Positions 50,101 through 55,489 of a stretch of 64,000 nucleotides of DNA are shown in pieces (the first letter of the stretch is position 1; every line of letters begins with the position of its first letter). The position numbers were made by a program, and so were the translations under genes. The notes below the pieces were generated by a model. The model saw only the letters and a program-made list of their open reading frames with translations, had not been told where the DNA came from and did no database searches. The stretch is from Anodontia alba (Eukaryota; Mollusca; Bivalvia; Lucinida; Lucinidae), in contig OZ024823.1 of assembly GCA_964016985.1 (NCBI GenBank), positions 111,747,459 through 111,811,458 on the forward strand. Reading direction: 5' to 3'.

Positions 50101-53100
50101 CAGTTTTCAATGTAATGGTTTGAAACTTGCATGATAGTAAGGATATAGACTGAGTATGTACACAAAGTCAAAGAAGTTGGAACTCTGATCAAAATATTAT
50201 TTACTTAAAAAAAAAATCAACCAAGCCAAACTGGCAGTAGTGGGTGCATTCATTCACTTAAGAGATCATCTAGTTTTTGTCTAAAGTTCATTTTTTTATG
50301 CACTGTTTGGCAAAATACTCGGCGTAAAGGCAAACAGTGTAGATACTGCTCAGACTGTCTGATCCAGCAAAGGGGTCCATCCACTCTGATTCTAAAATGA
50401 AAGAATTTGCTCCAAAGAAGCTTAGTGTGCAGAAAAGCAAAACAAGAAGTCACAAAAGCTGTCTTACTTGTCTGCACTGTTTGCTTATGATGCACAACGC
50501 ACGAAAAAGCCCTTATGCATTTTGCCGACAATGTAGGTCCAGATCAGCATGCACATCAGTGCAGTCTGATCTGAGCATTTTCTGCTTGTTGACATATACT
50601 ACAGTATCCACCGATTCTGTAAGCCGACAACAAAGGCTCAGATCAGATCAGGGCCAGCGTTGTCCGCAGATTACATAAGGGCCTTTTTCATGAGTTGTGC
50701 ATCATATACCTTTTTGTTTGAAATTTTGTGAAATCTTTGGACAGAGACACTTTAAATGGCTCTGTCTTTGATGATCCAAACATGTGCTGACAAAGTGACT
50801 GAAGGGGAACCAGATTATGCAGTCGATGGCATGCCATTGCAAAATCCCCCATGCTCCATGCTGATGTTGCTAATAGTGTGACAGGTGGACAGATGGACAG
50901 ACAAAAGGAAAAATAATGTTGCTATCACACACCCTTACCTCCTGGGGAAATCATGTAGCAAGTTTGTTTAATTTCTGCCCAGTGGTTTAGGAGGAGATAG
51001 TGTGATGGACAGATGGACAATGACCTTTTGACCCCACCCAAAGGTCACATGGGGCAGAGTGAAAAATAATTTTACTGTCCTGCACCCTTGCCACACCAGG
51101 GAGTCATGTGGCAAGTTTTGTCAAATTCCACCCTGTGGCTTAGGAGGAACTAGCGTGATGGACAGACTGAGGCATTGGCACTATCCCCATCACTAAAGTG
51201 TTGGGATAATAGTATACGTCCATAGGTGGGGGGGGGGGGGGGGGGTGGTGAAAGGTTGCGGGGTGGGGAGCAACTGTCAAAATTAGTTTTGTTCCCCTTC
51301 TGAAAAAGGGTCTACTCTAAAAGGAAAGAGTTTGCTACCAAGGAGCATTGTGTGCAGGAGGACAACCACAAGGTTGCCATGGTCAGGGAAAAAAGTCTAG
51401 AAAATGAAAAATTTTCCAGGTCAGGGAAAAGTCAGGGAAGTTTGGTTTAAGTACGGGAAATTGGCAAAACATTGTAAAATATCAGGGAAAAGTCAGGGAA
51501 TTTTAAAATTTTGTCAAAACTGAGATGTCTACGGCAGTCTTCGTAATTTTCAGAAACTGATAAATTTACGGAAAATTGTCATCATAGTTTTGTTAAATGA
51601 TATTAAAATTCTCAGAATTTCTTTGCTTCCCAGATTGTTTGACAAGAAATTTCAAGCTGTGTTCGAAAAGAAGACTGAAGAGTATGCCAGTTGTTCAGTA
51701 ATTAATGAAAAAGGGCCATTTTGGAAAATTTGGTGGCTTAGAGCCGCCTTTGAAAATATCTGGAAAATAGGGAAAAGTCATGGGAAAGTCAGGGAATTTT
51801 GAAATAGAAAATGAGTGGTAACCCTGAACCATGAAGTCACAAAACAATGGTGAAATTTTACCAAGTGTATCCATTCTTAAAATACCTGCTTGTGTAATGA
51901 ACATGAACCCATTTATGCCGAGTGGTCTTCTATCTCAACTCCTTGGACTGGTCCATTTCCAGTAAAAGGGGTGTCCGGTTAGTTTTTATTACCATGTTAT
52001 GTAGAAATTCCTGTATTTAATGCAAGTAGTGTGTACCTTGATCAGATGCCATCTGATCTGGGTCTGCAGTTTTTGCCAATGTCCCATTTATGGGACGCCA
52101 GGCATAAATGGGTTAAAAAAGGTTAAAACTTTTATTTTATTTTTTTTGATTTTTGGGGGAAACATTTCATCCATAAATTATGTAATACAAAGACTTGTAC
52201 ACCACAACGTCTTTATAACACTATTGTTGGGGTCCATAACATAAACCGTGTTAGTTAAACAACCGTGTTATATCCAAACAAAAATGTATTAATTATATTG
52301 AAAAATGACCATTTATGGTCATTTTTCAATATAATCTATACATTTTTGGGATCCATCTTTGAACCGTGTTATATCCAAAACCTTGTTATAACGAACCGTG
52401 CTATAAAGAGGTTGTAGTGTATAATTTCCTTCAGTGTATACCCATTTCCAATTTTGAAACCAGTTTAATACTGTACATGCTGGGTAAAAATTTCAGTAGA
52501 TGACATTTTGAAATATTTTTCTTATTTTTGTCAGAAAATAGGCTTAGCTTTTTCATGCAGTTGGAAACAATTTGCATGAACTGTCAAAACCTATTTTCTG
52601 GGATAAATAAGAAAATATATTTTCAATTTGTTGACTGCTGAATTAGCCTAGACAGTGGTAAAGATAAACCAGAAGGGAGTTCTCTGCACATTTCAAAATA
52701 ACACTTGACAGTACATTTTGTTGCTGAGTTTTTCAGTTCTTTTTAGCTCACCTGAGCACATAGTGCTCATGGTGAGCTATTGTGGTCAGTCAATGTCCGT
52801 CGTTTATCGTTCGGTGTGCGGCGTCAACAATTGCTTTAAAAGCCTACTCCTCCTACACCCCTGGGCCACTTGACTCAATACTTGGTAGGAGCATCAGGGT
52901 GACTTGTAGATAAAAAATAGCAAAAATGGCCACCATCTTGAAAATCTATTTTTCGCTTCTTCTCTTGAACCTAAAGGCCAATTAACTCCAAAATTGCTAG
53001 GAAGCATCGGGGTGACTTGTAGATCAAAAATAGCTAAAATTGTGCCAATCGGAAATCCAAGATGGCCGCCATGGGGGCCATCTTGAAAATCTATTTTTCG

Positions 53101-54308
53101 CTTCTTCTCCTGAACCAATCAGGCCTTGATCAGTTTTAGATCAGGTTCTCAAAGTGCTATGATGCTCAGGTGAGCATTACAGGGCCATGATGGCCCTCTT
53201 GTTTTTGTCCCCCATTTGCAGCAGTCACAGCAGTAACCCATTTTCTGTCAATGTAGTGACCTTAGCTTCAGGTAGGTGCTTTTTTTTTTCATCCCAAAAG
53301 TACACGACAGCCTCTTTATAACGCTGTTACTGGGATCCAAAGCAAAAACCGTGTTAGCTAAACAACTGTGTTGTGTCCAAACAAAAATGGACAGATTATG
53401 TAGAAAAATGACCATATATGGTCATTTTTTTTATATCATCTATACATTTTTGTATTTTATCCAAACAAATGTATAGATTGTATCCAAACAGAAATGTATA
53501 GATTATGTAGAAAAATGACCACATATGGTCATTTTTCTATATAATCTATACAGTTTATACAAACAAATGTATAGATTAAAAAAAATGACCATATATGGCC
53601 ATTTTTCTATATAATCTATACATTTTTGTATTGTATCCAAACAGAAATGTATAGACTATGTAGATATATGGTCATTTTTCTATATAATCCATACATTTTT
53701 GTATTGTATCCAAACAGAAATGAATAGATTATGTAGAAAATGACCATGGTCATTTTTCTATATAATCTATACATTTTTGTATTGTATCCAAACAGAAATG
53801 CATAGATTATATAGAAAAATGACCATAAATGGTCATTTTTCTATATAATCTATACATTTTTGTTTGAATATAACACTTTCGGGGTCCACCTGTAAACCGT
53901 CTTGTATCCAAAACTGTCTTATAATGAACCATCTTTAAAAGAGGTTCCAGTGAATTGATATTTTTTCTTATTTCTCCAATAATGCATAGGGCACTCATCA
54001 GAAACACTTCTAACATATTTTTTATGTATCACCCACAAAATATTTTTTTTTTTTCATGGAGAAATAAATAAAAAAAAATGTGTATCTTATCTGGTGCCAT
54101 GTTGACTAGTATGACTGCTTCATATGAAGTACATACAAAATTCTGAAAAAAAAAACCAACAAAAAAAACAACAACAAAACAAGAACAAAAACAGAAGTCA
54201 ACTGGGTTGACTTTATTAACCCAAATTCTTTATGTTTTAGGTGATCTGACAGAGGAAGAGATGTTGGAACAGGCTATAGCTCTGTCCATGCAGCAGGGAG
54301 ATACATAA
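14452..54308 (+). CDS. ATXN3: Ataxin-3 (Josephin deubiquitinase), seven coding exons
   Basis: Exons 14452-14475, 33806-33970, 37916-38052, 41543-41697, 47941-48198, 49035-49382 and 54241-54308 sum to 1,155 nt: 384 codons plus TAA. All introns are GT-AG and every phase matches. Ataxin-3 is a cysteine protease that trims ubiquitin chains and works with VCP/p97 in protein quality control. The Josephin domain (about residues 1-182) shows Q9, C14 (EGSLCAQHC), H121 (GEHWF) and N136 (WFNLNSL). Ubiquitin-interacting motifs lie near 214-228, 232-247 and 366-381. An EVRERRLAFFKR stretch (304-315) aligns with the arginine-rich VCP-binding region of vertebrate ataxin-3, but the glutamine run that follows it there is absent. 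Human ataxin-3 is about 361 residues, so length is normal. The start is the ATG of MEAIFHEK, the conserved N-terminus. An alternative exon 1 lies at 19983-20006. Identity is very secure; which exon 1 is used is unknown. Confidence 0.96.
15310..15392. repeat. Near-perfect palindrome (copy 1)
   Basis: ATCAGCCAGGAGC is mirrored by GCTCCTGGCTGAT, around GGTTACCAGGTTACC, with arms of about 40 bp. In transcribed intron 1 it would fold into a hairpin. Duplicated at 20841-20923. Confidence 0.85.
15660..15872 (+). mobile_element. SINE fragment lacking the tRNA head (copy 1)
   Basis: Shares GCAACATTCTTTCATAGAGA, TTGATCATGAA, AATGTGCACAAATACTG and a tail of AGGCCATAAAACC with the fuller copies at 41990-42275 and 48569-48812. 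The duplicate is at 21191-21403. Confidence 0.65.
15892..17016. mobile_element. Truncated Helitron-like element with ~185-bp units (copy 1)
   Basis: Begins around TCTGTTATTATACCCCGG with a short hairpin (ACCCCGGACATAC / GTATGTGGGGGT), then a TTCG microsatellite, then repeated units containing AGGGTCAAAGTTTTTGCGTT and ACCTTGGGGTCAAGGTCAC. It stops at the deletion junction near 17013. The short readable frames inside are periodic shadows of the units, not genes. Confidence 0.7.
18152..18330. mobile_element. Palindromic MITE, TTCAGCAGACGACA family (copy 1)
   Basis: Ends GGGCTAATTCAGCAGACGAC and GTCGTCTGTTGAAAACTTTACC; the core is an inverted pair of GAAAACAGGATTTG and the AAATGCAAATCCCGTTTTC side. 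About a dozen members occur in the window. Confidence 0.8.
19030..19200 (+). mobile_element. tRNA-derived SINE (copy 1)
   Basis: A B-box-like GGGTTCGATCCCAG is preceded about 35 bp upstream by an A-box-like ACAGTGGTAAAGC. A non-tRNA body and a simple ACTCACTCACTC tail follow. It does not fold as a full tRNA. Confidence 0.65.
19983..20006 (+). CDS. ATXN3: ATXN3 exon 1, duplicated downstream copy
   Basis: An exact second copy of the MEAIFHEK exon with its GTAAGT donor, offset 5,531 bp from the first. It is also in frame with exon 2 at 33806. Only about 133 bp of native upstream sequence came with it; beyond that is the end of duplication copy 1. It could be an alternative first exon, or silent if the promoter lies further upstream. 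Confidence 0.85.
20841..20923. repeat. Near-perfect palindrome (copy 2)
   Basis: Duplicate of the hairpin at 15310-15392, offset 5,531. Confidence 0.85.
21191..21403 (+). mobile_element. SINE fragment lacking the tRNA head (copy 2)
   Basis: Duplicate of 15660-15872. Confidence 0.65.
22531..22655. mobile_element. Palindromic MITE nested in the hAT element
   Basis: AGTTATCTCCCTTTGAAAAT at the left is mirrored by ATTTTCAAAGGGAAATAACT at the right, with a second inner inverted pair around GGGAGACCAT. It lies between the transposase stop and the left TIR. Confidence 0.75.
22818..23254 (-). CDS. hAT transposase exon 6 (dimerisation domain)
   Basis: Acceptor TCTGCTTTCAG; 437 nt to TAA at 22820-22818. 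Contains candidate catalytic E609 in AERSFS and the C-terminal dimerisation motif. A possible minus-strand AATAAA lies at 22473-22468. Confidence 0.92.
22818..26547 (-). CDS. hAT transposase, six exons, intact
   Basis: Exons in transcript order: 26547-25856, 25447-25217, 24816-24525, 24249-24011, 23716-23589, 23254-22818. They sum to 2,019 nt (672 codons plus TAA), with all junctions GT-AG and in phase. It would catalyse cut-and-paste transposition of the surrounding element in the nucleus. Residues 48-74 form a C-X2-C-X16-H-X5-H zinc finger after a lysine-rich N-terminus. Candidate DDE residues are D179 (LMIDESND), D246 (GYSSDNASVMTG) and E609 (NADAERSFS). CVCHLANL (274-281) and STRWLSL are hAT catalytic-domain landmarks. 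The C-terminus RHNLTPDTIHALLSVKLN is the hAT dimerisation region. It resembles the KIAA1586/ZMYM-like group of hAT-derived proteins. No stop or frameshift was seen, so it may be active. Confidence 0.94.
23589..23716 (-). CDS. hAT transposase exon 5
   Basis: Acceptor TTCCCTTTCAG, donor GTATGG; 128 nt reading DSVRGFYEAVVSKMVKKFPF and onward. In phase on both sides. Confidence 0.9.
24011..24249 (-). CDS. hAT transposase exon 4
   Basis: Acceptor GTTTCTCTAG, donor GTAAGT; 239 nt. Part of the helical insertion domain (AGAAMIGHLHSEMVRLLRKF). Reading phase matches both neighbours. Confidence 0.9.
24525..24816 (-). CDS. hAT transposase exon 3
   Basis: Acceptor TTCTGTTGCAG, donor GTAAAT; 292 nt. Begins SKRKQLYQQEF and includes STRWLSLQKC, where the conserved tryptophan of hAT transposases is found. 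Confidence 0.9.
25217..25447 (-). CDS. hAT transposase exon 2
   Basis: Acceptor TATTTTTCAG before 25447, donor GTTAGT from 25216; 231 nt. Encodes GYSSDNASVM with the second catalytic aspartate, and the CVCHLANL motif. Confidence 0.9.
25472..25672. mobile_element. MITE (CCTCTTTATAACAC family) in hAT intron 1
   Basis: Same family as 33522-33770, 49723-49947, 52198-52422 and 53301-53953. The hairpin core has the GAAAAATGACCA palindrome. It sits in the first intron of the transposase gene, so it does not break the reading frame. Confidence 0.7.
25856..26547 (-). CDS. hAT transposase exon 1
   Basis: ATG at 26547, donor GTAAGT starting at 25855. 692 nt carry the zinc finger (residues 48-74) and the first catalytic aspartate (D179). 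The start is the first ATG of the open frame. Confidence 0.92.
29177..29347. mobile_element. Palindromic MITE, TTCAGCAGACGACA family
   Basis: GGGCTAATTCA left, GTCGTCTGCTGAAAATTTTA right; the inner arms AACAGGATTTGACATTTCA and TGAAATGTCAAAACCTG pair. Lies in the segment deleted from copy 1. Confidence 0.8.
29389..29575. mobile_element. Degenerate MITE, CCTCTTTATAACAC family
   Basis: Retains the ATGTATAGATTATAATC / GATAATCTATAC hairpin and the GCTAACGTGGATTTTGCTTT end. Confidence 0.6.
30990..31168. mobile_element. Palindromic MITE, TTCAGCAGACGACA family (copy 2)
   Basis: Duplicate of 18152-18330, offset 12,838. Confidence 0.8.
31868..32038 (+). mobile_element. tRNA-derived SINE (copy 2)
   Basis: Duplicate of 19030-19200 inside the long-TIR element. 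Confidence 0.65.
33522..33770. mobile_element. MITE, ACCACAACCTCTTTATAACA family
   Basis: Left ACCACAACCTCTTTATAACA, central ATTATATAGAGAAATTACCA hairpin, right ATAATGAACCATCTTATTAA. Ends about 35 bp before ATXN3 exon 2. Confidence 0.75.
33806..33970 (+). CDS. ATXN3: ATXN3 exon 2 (catalytic cysteine)
   Basis: Acceptor TTTTTTCAG at 33797-33805, donor GTAGGA at 33971. The 165 nt encode residues 9-63, the same size as the vertebrate exon 2. It carries Q9 and the catalytic C14 in EGSLCAQHC, and the helical arm that follows (DLAEIANQLDEQERQQM). Confidence 0.96.
35076..35180. repeat. GT, then GA/CAGA microsatellites
   Basis: (GT)n with interruptions followed by (GA)n and (CAGA)n. Confidence 0.95.
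35390..35575. mobile_element. Palindromic MITE, AACATATGTTGTGGGTACTC family
   Basis: TTATTTCTCCTCAAAACATA is mirrored by TATATGTTTTCGTGGAGAAA. A partial second left arm at 35395-35455 suggests a nested or duplicated insertion. Confidence 0.75.
35641..35823. mobile_element. MITE with TTAACCC ends, inverted relative to 2130
   Basis: Contains AAGCCAACTGATCTGGATCT, GGATCAAGTAATCTGATTGG and GCAGGACCAAGGGTTAA, all in reverse order relative to 2130-2342. Confidence 0.7.
36110..36295. mobile_element. Palindromic MITE, AACATATGTTGTGGGTACTC family
   Basis: Left arm ACAAAAACATACATTGTGGA, right arm ACCCACAACATGTACTTTTG; diverged loop. Confidence 0.65.
36560..37640. repeat. Degenerate direct repeat in intron 2
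   Basis: Text such as ATTGTAAAATACAGGTCAAG, TTATGGCCCTTTTTCGA and CACATGCAAGAGAGACAAC recurs every 130-170 bp. Confidence 0.6.
37916..38052 (+). CDS. ATXN3: ATXN3 exon 3
   Basis: Acceptor TTTTTGCAG, donor GTAAGT. 137 nt encode residues 64-108 plus two bases of codon 109 (DDSGFFSVQVIDNALRVWGL). In vertebrates this part is split into exons of 45 and 86 nt; here no intron interrupts it. Confidence 0.95.
38088..38240. mobile_element. Palindromic MITE, TTCAGCAGATGACA family
   Basis: GGCTAATTCAGCAGATGACA left, TGTCATCTGCTGAAATGTAT right; inner arms CAGGTTTTGACACTTCGTGC and AGTCAAAACCTG. Starts 36 bp after ATXN3 exon 3. Confidence 0.82.
38291..39265 (-). pseudogene. LINE ORF2 fragment, antisense in ATXN3 intron 3
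   Basis: Minus strand reads LVQGMYATARSCVRVGEGYS, then VHQISVLSPLLFIIVLEALS. It then jumps from EFRSGVP directly to CKHWVHKKCSGLKCL, KLEVVASFCYLGGMLSAAGG and SETWSLTKPNLQHLQRNDRA. After a frameshift it continues LRWYGHVERSNG and ends near VAPVPAR with TAA at 38293-38291. This is a common invertebrate RTE/I-like LINE. The YADD segment and half of the embedded zinc finger are deleted at about 39090, so it cannot be active. Confidence 0.82.
39219..39270. repeat. 22-bp tandem duplication
   Basis: GTTGCATACATCCCCTGCACCA occurs twice in a row at the 5' end of the LINE fragment. Confidence 0.85.
39440..39605. mobile_element. Palindromic MITE, CAGATGACA family
   Basis: Left AGAGATGACAAATTGCTGGA, right TGTCATCTGCTGAAAATTTT; one inner arm shortened. 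Confidence 0.7.
40207..40450. mobile_element. MITE with GGGCCCAGTTGTTCAAA ends
   Basis: GGGCCCAGTTGTTCAAA and TTGAACAACTGGGCCC are exact inverted ends. The centre AAAAGCTACTCACATTTTTT is also palindromic. Other members: 45930-46155, 54893-55088, 57984-58227. Confidence 0.88.
40631..40790. repeat. Two MITE fragments joined
   Basis: ACACCACAACCTCTTTATAA (left end of the 49723 family) is followed by AAGCCAACTGATCTGGATCT and GCAGGACAAGGGTTAA (right end of the 2130 family). Confidence 0.65.
41045..41300. mobile_element. Palindromic MITE with TTAACCCTTTAAACGCC ends
   Basis: TTAACCCTTTAAACGCC left, GGCGTTTTAAGGGTTAA right. The centre CAGATCAGACTGCTCCTTTA / AGAGCAGTCTGATCTG is a palindrome. Confidence 0.8.
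41543..41697 (+). CDS. ATXN3: ATXN3 exon 4 (catalytic His and Asn)
   Basis: Acceptor ATATTTACAG, donor GTGAGT. 155 nt encode residues 109-161, including H121 in GEHWF and N136 in WFNLNSLLTGPE. This equals the combined 67 + 88 nt of two vertebrate exons. Confidence 0.95.
41745..41985. mobile_element. Palindromic element, relative of 4180-4440
   Basis: CTCAAAACATAGAGTGTGGG is mirrored by CCCACAATCTATGTTTTTGA, followed by the GTAAACCCCAGTTTTACT and TGTTTTCGTGATG module. Confidence 0.8.
41990..42275 (+). mobile_element. tRNA-derived SINE
   Basis: A-box-like TGACTCAGTTGG and B-box-like GGTTTGATCCC about 40 bp apart, then the shared body GGAGATTGATCATGAAATAT and an AACCAACCAAC tail. Confidence 0.72.
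42348..45505 (+). mobile_element. Helentron-like element with ~17 units of ~166 bp
   Basis: Left terminus AGCTCACCTGAGC with an immediate hairpin (GGTGAGCT). The right end has TCAGGTGAGCGATATAGG, the inverse of the left, then hairpin GGACCATCATGGTCC and TCTTG, with T runs on both flanks. This asymmetric inverted repeat plus 3' hairpin is what non-autonomous Helentrons (HINEs) show. After a GTC/GTCC microsatellite come about 17 units starting near 42608, 42774, 42940 and so on. Each contains GAAACCACTGGACCGATTTC, ACATGGCCGCCAGGGGGCGG and a CTATATATCTATATAG palindrome. It lies in ATXN3 intron 4. Open frames across it are periodic artefacts. Confidence 0.78.
45738..45850. mobile_element. Palindromic MITE, AACATATGT family
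   Basis: TTATTTCTACACAAAAACAT is mirrored by CACAACATATGTTTACATGG, around CCTTGCCAAGG. Confidence 0.75.
45930..46155. mobile_element. MITE, GGGCCCAGTTGTTCAAA family, left end eroded
   Basis: Right end TTGAACAACTGGGCCC intact; centre AGTAGCTTTTGCATTTGCAA palindrome intact; left terminal 15 bp replaced. Confidence 0.8.
46285..46400. mobile_element. Palindromic MITE, AACATATGT family
   Basis: TTATTTCTTCATGAAACGTA and GAGTACCCATTAGAAGTTCT are mirrored on the right. Confidence 0.75.
46780..46946. repeat. 167-bp near-perfect palindrome
   Basis: GGGGATAACTGCATTGAAAT is mirrored by ATTTCAATGCAGTTATCCCC; arms of about 75 bp meet at a CpG-rich core (GGCTCCGCTGACGCGTCGCC). Confidence 0.88.
47443..47680. 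mobile_element. MITE with TGAGCCAGCGCA ends
   Basis: TGAGCCAGCGCATGACA left, CCTGCAATGGCTCA right; inner pairs TACAAAATGGCATGT / ACATGCCATTTTGTA and ACTCAGATCAGCCTGG / CCAGGCTGATCTGAGT. Relative at 62216-62447. Confidence 0.8.
47778..47862. repeat. Palindrome upstream of ATXN3 exon 5
   Basis: TGTAAACAATGGAAATTTAG is mirrored by CTAAATTTGCATTGTTTACA, with TTGCTCGTATGAGCAA at the centre. Confidence 0.85.
47941..48198 (+). CDS. ATXN3: ATXN3 exon 5 (end of Josephin domain, UIM1-2)
   Basis: Acceptor GTTAATTCAG, donor GTGAGT. 258 nt encode residues 161-247: the last Josephin strand (GYSIFIVTGHLTECEADQLL), a variable linker, then UIM-like segments around DVQLTKAIKES and KSLQRALQMSME. The exon end and its donor lie in the first unit of a 53-bp tandem duplication (48167-48272). 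Confidence 0.93.
48167..48272 (+). repeat. ATXN3: 53-bp tandem duplication over the exon 5 donor
   Basis: Units 48167-48219 and 48220-48272 differ at one base (CGTGA versus CATGA). Each has the last 32 nt of exon 5 and a GTGAGT donor. Use of the second donor would read into TGA at 48207-48209. Confidence 0.92.
48569..48812 (+). mobile_element. tRNA-derived SINE
   Basis: A-box-like TGGCTCAGTTGG, degenerate B box GTGGGTCCACTCC, shared body (AACATTCTTTCGTGGAGAT, TGTGCACACTG), tail ACACAAAAACAAACAAAC. Confidence 0.75.
48893..48940. repeat. GT microsatellite
   Basis: (GT)n with CATGTGCATG interruption, 95 bp before ATXN3 exon 6. Confidence 0.95.
49035..49382 (+). CDS. ATXN3: ATXN3 exon 6 (linker, VCP-binding-like segment)
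   Basis: Acceptor TTAATTATAG, donor GTAAGT. 348 nt encode residues 247-362 plus one base. The sequence is polar and probably disordered, except for SAEEVRERRLAFFKR, which matches the arginine-rich VCP-binding region of vertebrate ataxin-3. SSQDTAKTNNEN follows where vertebrates carry polyglutamine. Confidence 0.92.
49723..49947. mobile_element. MITE with TACACCACAACCTCTTTATA ends
   Basis: TACACCACAACCTCTTTATA is mirrored by TATAAAGAGGTTGTAGTGTA. Centre GAAAAATGACCATTTATGG / TCATTTTTC. The most complete member of its family. Confidence 0.88.
50486..50704. mobile_element. MITE with ATGATGCACAAC ends
   Basis: ATGATGCACAACGCACGAAA left, TTTCATGAGTTGTGCATCAT right; inner CAGATCAG palindromes. 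Confidence 0.78.
50760..51215. repeat. Degenerate direct repeat, ~190-bp units
   Basis: GTGGTTTAGGAGGAGATAGT / GTGGCTTAGGAGGAACTAGC and ATGTAGCAAGTTTG / ATGTGGCAAGTTTTG recur. Confidence 0.6.
51370..51825. repeat. GTCAGGGAAAAGTCAGGGAA repeat
   Basis: GTCAGGGAA occurs at least six times at both ends of the block, in one orientation, around a central AT-rich part. Confidence 0.6.
52198..52422. mobile_element. MITE, TACACCACAACCTCTTTATA family
   Basis: TACACCACAACGTCTTTATA left, TATAAAGAGGTTGTAGTGTA right; same hairpin core as 49723. Confidence 0.87.
52480..52652. mobile_element. Palindromic MITE, CAGATGACA family
   Basis: TGGGTAAAAATTTCAGTAGA left, TTGACTGCTGAATTAGCC right; inner GAAAATAGG / CCTATTTTC arms. 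Confidence 0.78.
52745..53201 (+). mobile_element. Short Helentron-like element
   Basis: Starts AGCTCACCTGAGC; ends CTCAGGTGAGC-ATTA, hairpin AGGGCCATGATGGCCCT, CTTG before a T run. Interior about three units with TGACTTGTAGATCAAAAATA and CCAAGATGGCCGCC. Confidence 0.78.
53301..53953. mobile_element. MITE of the TACACCACAACC family with expanded hairpins
   Basis: Ends match 49723 (TACACGACAGCCTCTTTATA; AAAGAGGTTCCAGTG). The central hairpin is multiplied to about six successive inverted pairs of TATAGATTATGTAGAAAAAT and ATTTTTCTATATAATCTATA between 53385 and 53870. Confidence 0.82.
54241..54308 (+). CDS. ATXN3: ATXN3 exon 7 (UIM3, stop)
   Basis: Acceptor TATGTTTTAG at 54231-54240. The 68 nt encode residues 363-384 ending LSMQQGDT then TAA. 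LTEEEMLEQAIALSMQQ is a canonical UIM, like the C-terminal UIM of vertebrate ataxin-3. I saw no AATAAA within about 1 kb downstream, so the transcript end is unknown. Confidence 0.92.
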
Positions 54309-54892
54309 CAATCACAAGATAATCTCTTTACCAGAAGTCTTTCTTTATCCAGGCCATATAGTGCTCTTTAGAAGAATAACTGCCGCAATTTATGTTCTCG
54401 TTGTCGCTCAGTATTTTACGAAATTAGCCCTAAGCTCATCACAAAATTAACAGATTGCAAATTGTGATATTTTTCTGAGAAAATAGGGCTTTGCATGTCA
54501 TTATTTCCTGTGGAGATGATTCACATTAATTGTCAAGCCCTGTTTTCTCAAAACAAAATAAGTTGTCTGATATTTAAATTTGGCATTTTAACTGGCATTT
54601 TAATAGTCTGGGTGATATCAGCTGTTAAAAAGTAGTGACATTTTTCCTCCAAGTAAATAGGGTCTGATATTTCGTTTAGGCTTTTATTAGCATGAAATGT
54701 CCAACCCTATTTTCTGAAAAAAAAGGAAGGCTAAAACATCAGTTCAAATGTAGTCTGCTGAAGTTTTTATTCAGCTTGTAAAATGTTTTGGGTTAAAATG
54801 TTCATTTACTGTGTATCCATGTTTTTTTTTTTTGTTTTTTTTTTTCTGTTTCTTGTTTTTCACCTTCAGCTGTTGTAATTAGCAAATGATCT
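54309..54892. other. ATXN3 3' flank with two MITE relics
   Basis: Probably includes the 3' UTR. 54420-54600 and 54608-54782 are degenerate members of the CAGATGACA palindrome family (AAAATAGGG / CCCTATTTTC arms). No AATAAA noticed. Confidence 0.6.
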
Positions 54893-55088
54893 GGGCCCAG
54901 TTGTTCAAAACTAAGGATGTTGTTAGTTAACCCATCGTTAAAGCTTTGATCATTATATATGGCATATATGGTACTCACATTTTTTCGCCAAAAATACCTG
55001 TGAATTAGATATTGTACTCACTAGAACTGTTAACATTTTGACCATTAACAAGCTCGTTAAGCAAACAATGCTTTGAACAACTGGGCCC
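54893..55088. mobile_element. MITE, GGGCCCAGTTGTTCAAA family, central deletion
   Basis: Exact terminal GGGCCCAGTTGTTCAAA and TTGAACAACTGGGCCC; half of the central palindrome is missing. Confidence 0.88.
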
Positions 55089-55489
55089 TGAGCTGCAACA
55101 TCAGAAAATATATCTTCAATCATATGCGCCCAGGGAAGATTCAGATCATCCTGCACATTGGTGCAATCTGCTCAGAATCTCCCCTAGGCACATTTTTCAT
55201 AGCCCAAGGATGCAGAGTTTCTTCATGCGGACAATGAATACTCTGATCAGACTGTGGATTCGCAGTCTGATTTGAGTCCTCCCATGGCACACATATCAGA
55301 AAGTACGTTGTTGCAGCTCATTTTCTTTGATTTTCTGTAACAGTAGAGCTGGATAATTTTTATCAAGTCATCCCAAATGTTTTCAGTCTGACCACCATAT
55401 TTTTACCATAAATATTTGGACACCATAACTCCTTACATGTCATAAAATTTGAACAAGTCCATTTTAATGCACCTTTTTGCTGCTCTTTA

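Larger units (their letters stand above)
49383..54240 (+). other. ATXN3: ATXN3 intron 6
   Basis: GT-AG intron of 4,858 bp. Everything recognisable in it is repetitive: MITEs, a Helentron-like element, and a poly-G run at 51226-51246. No coding sequence seen. Confidence 0.85.
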
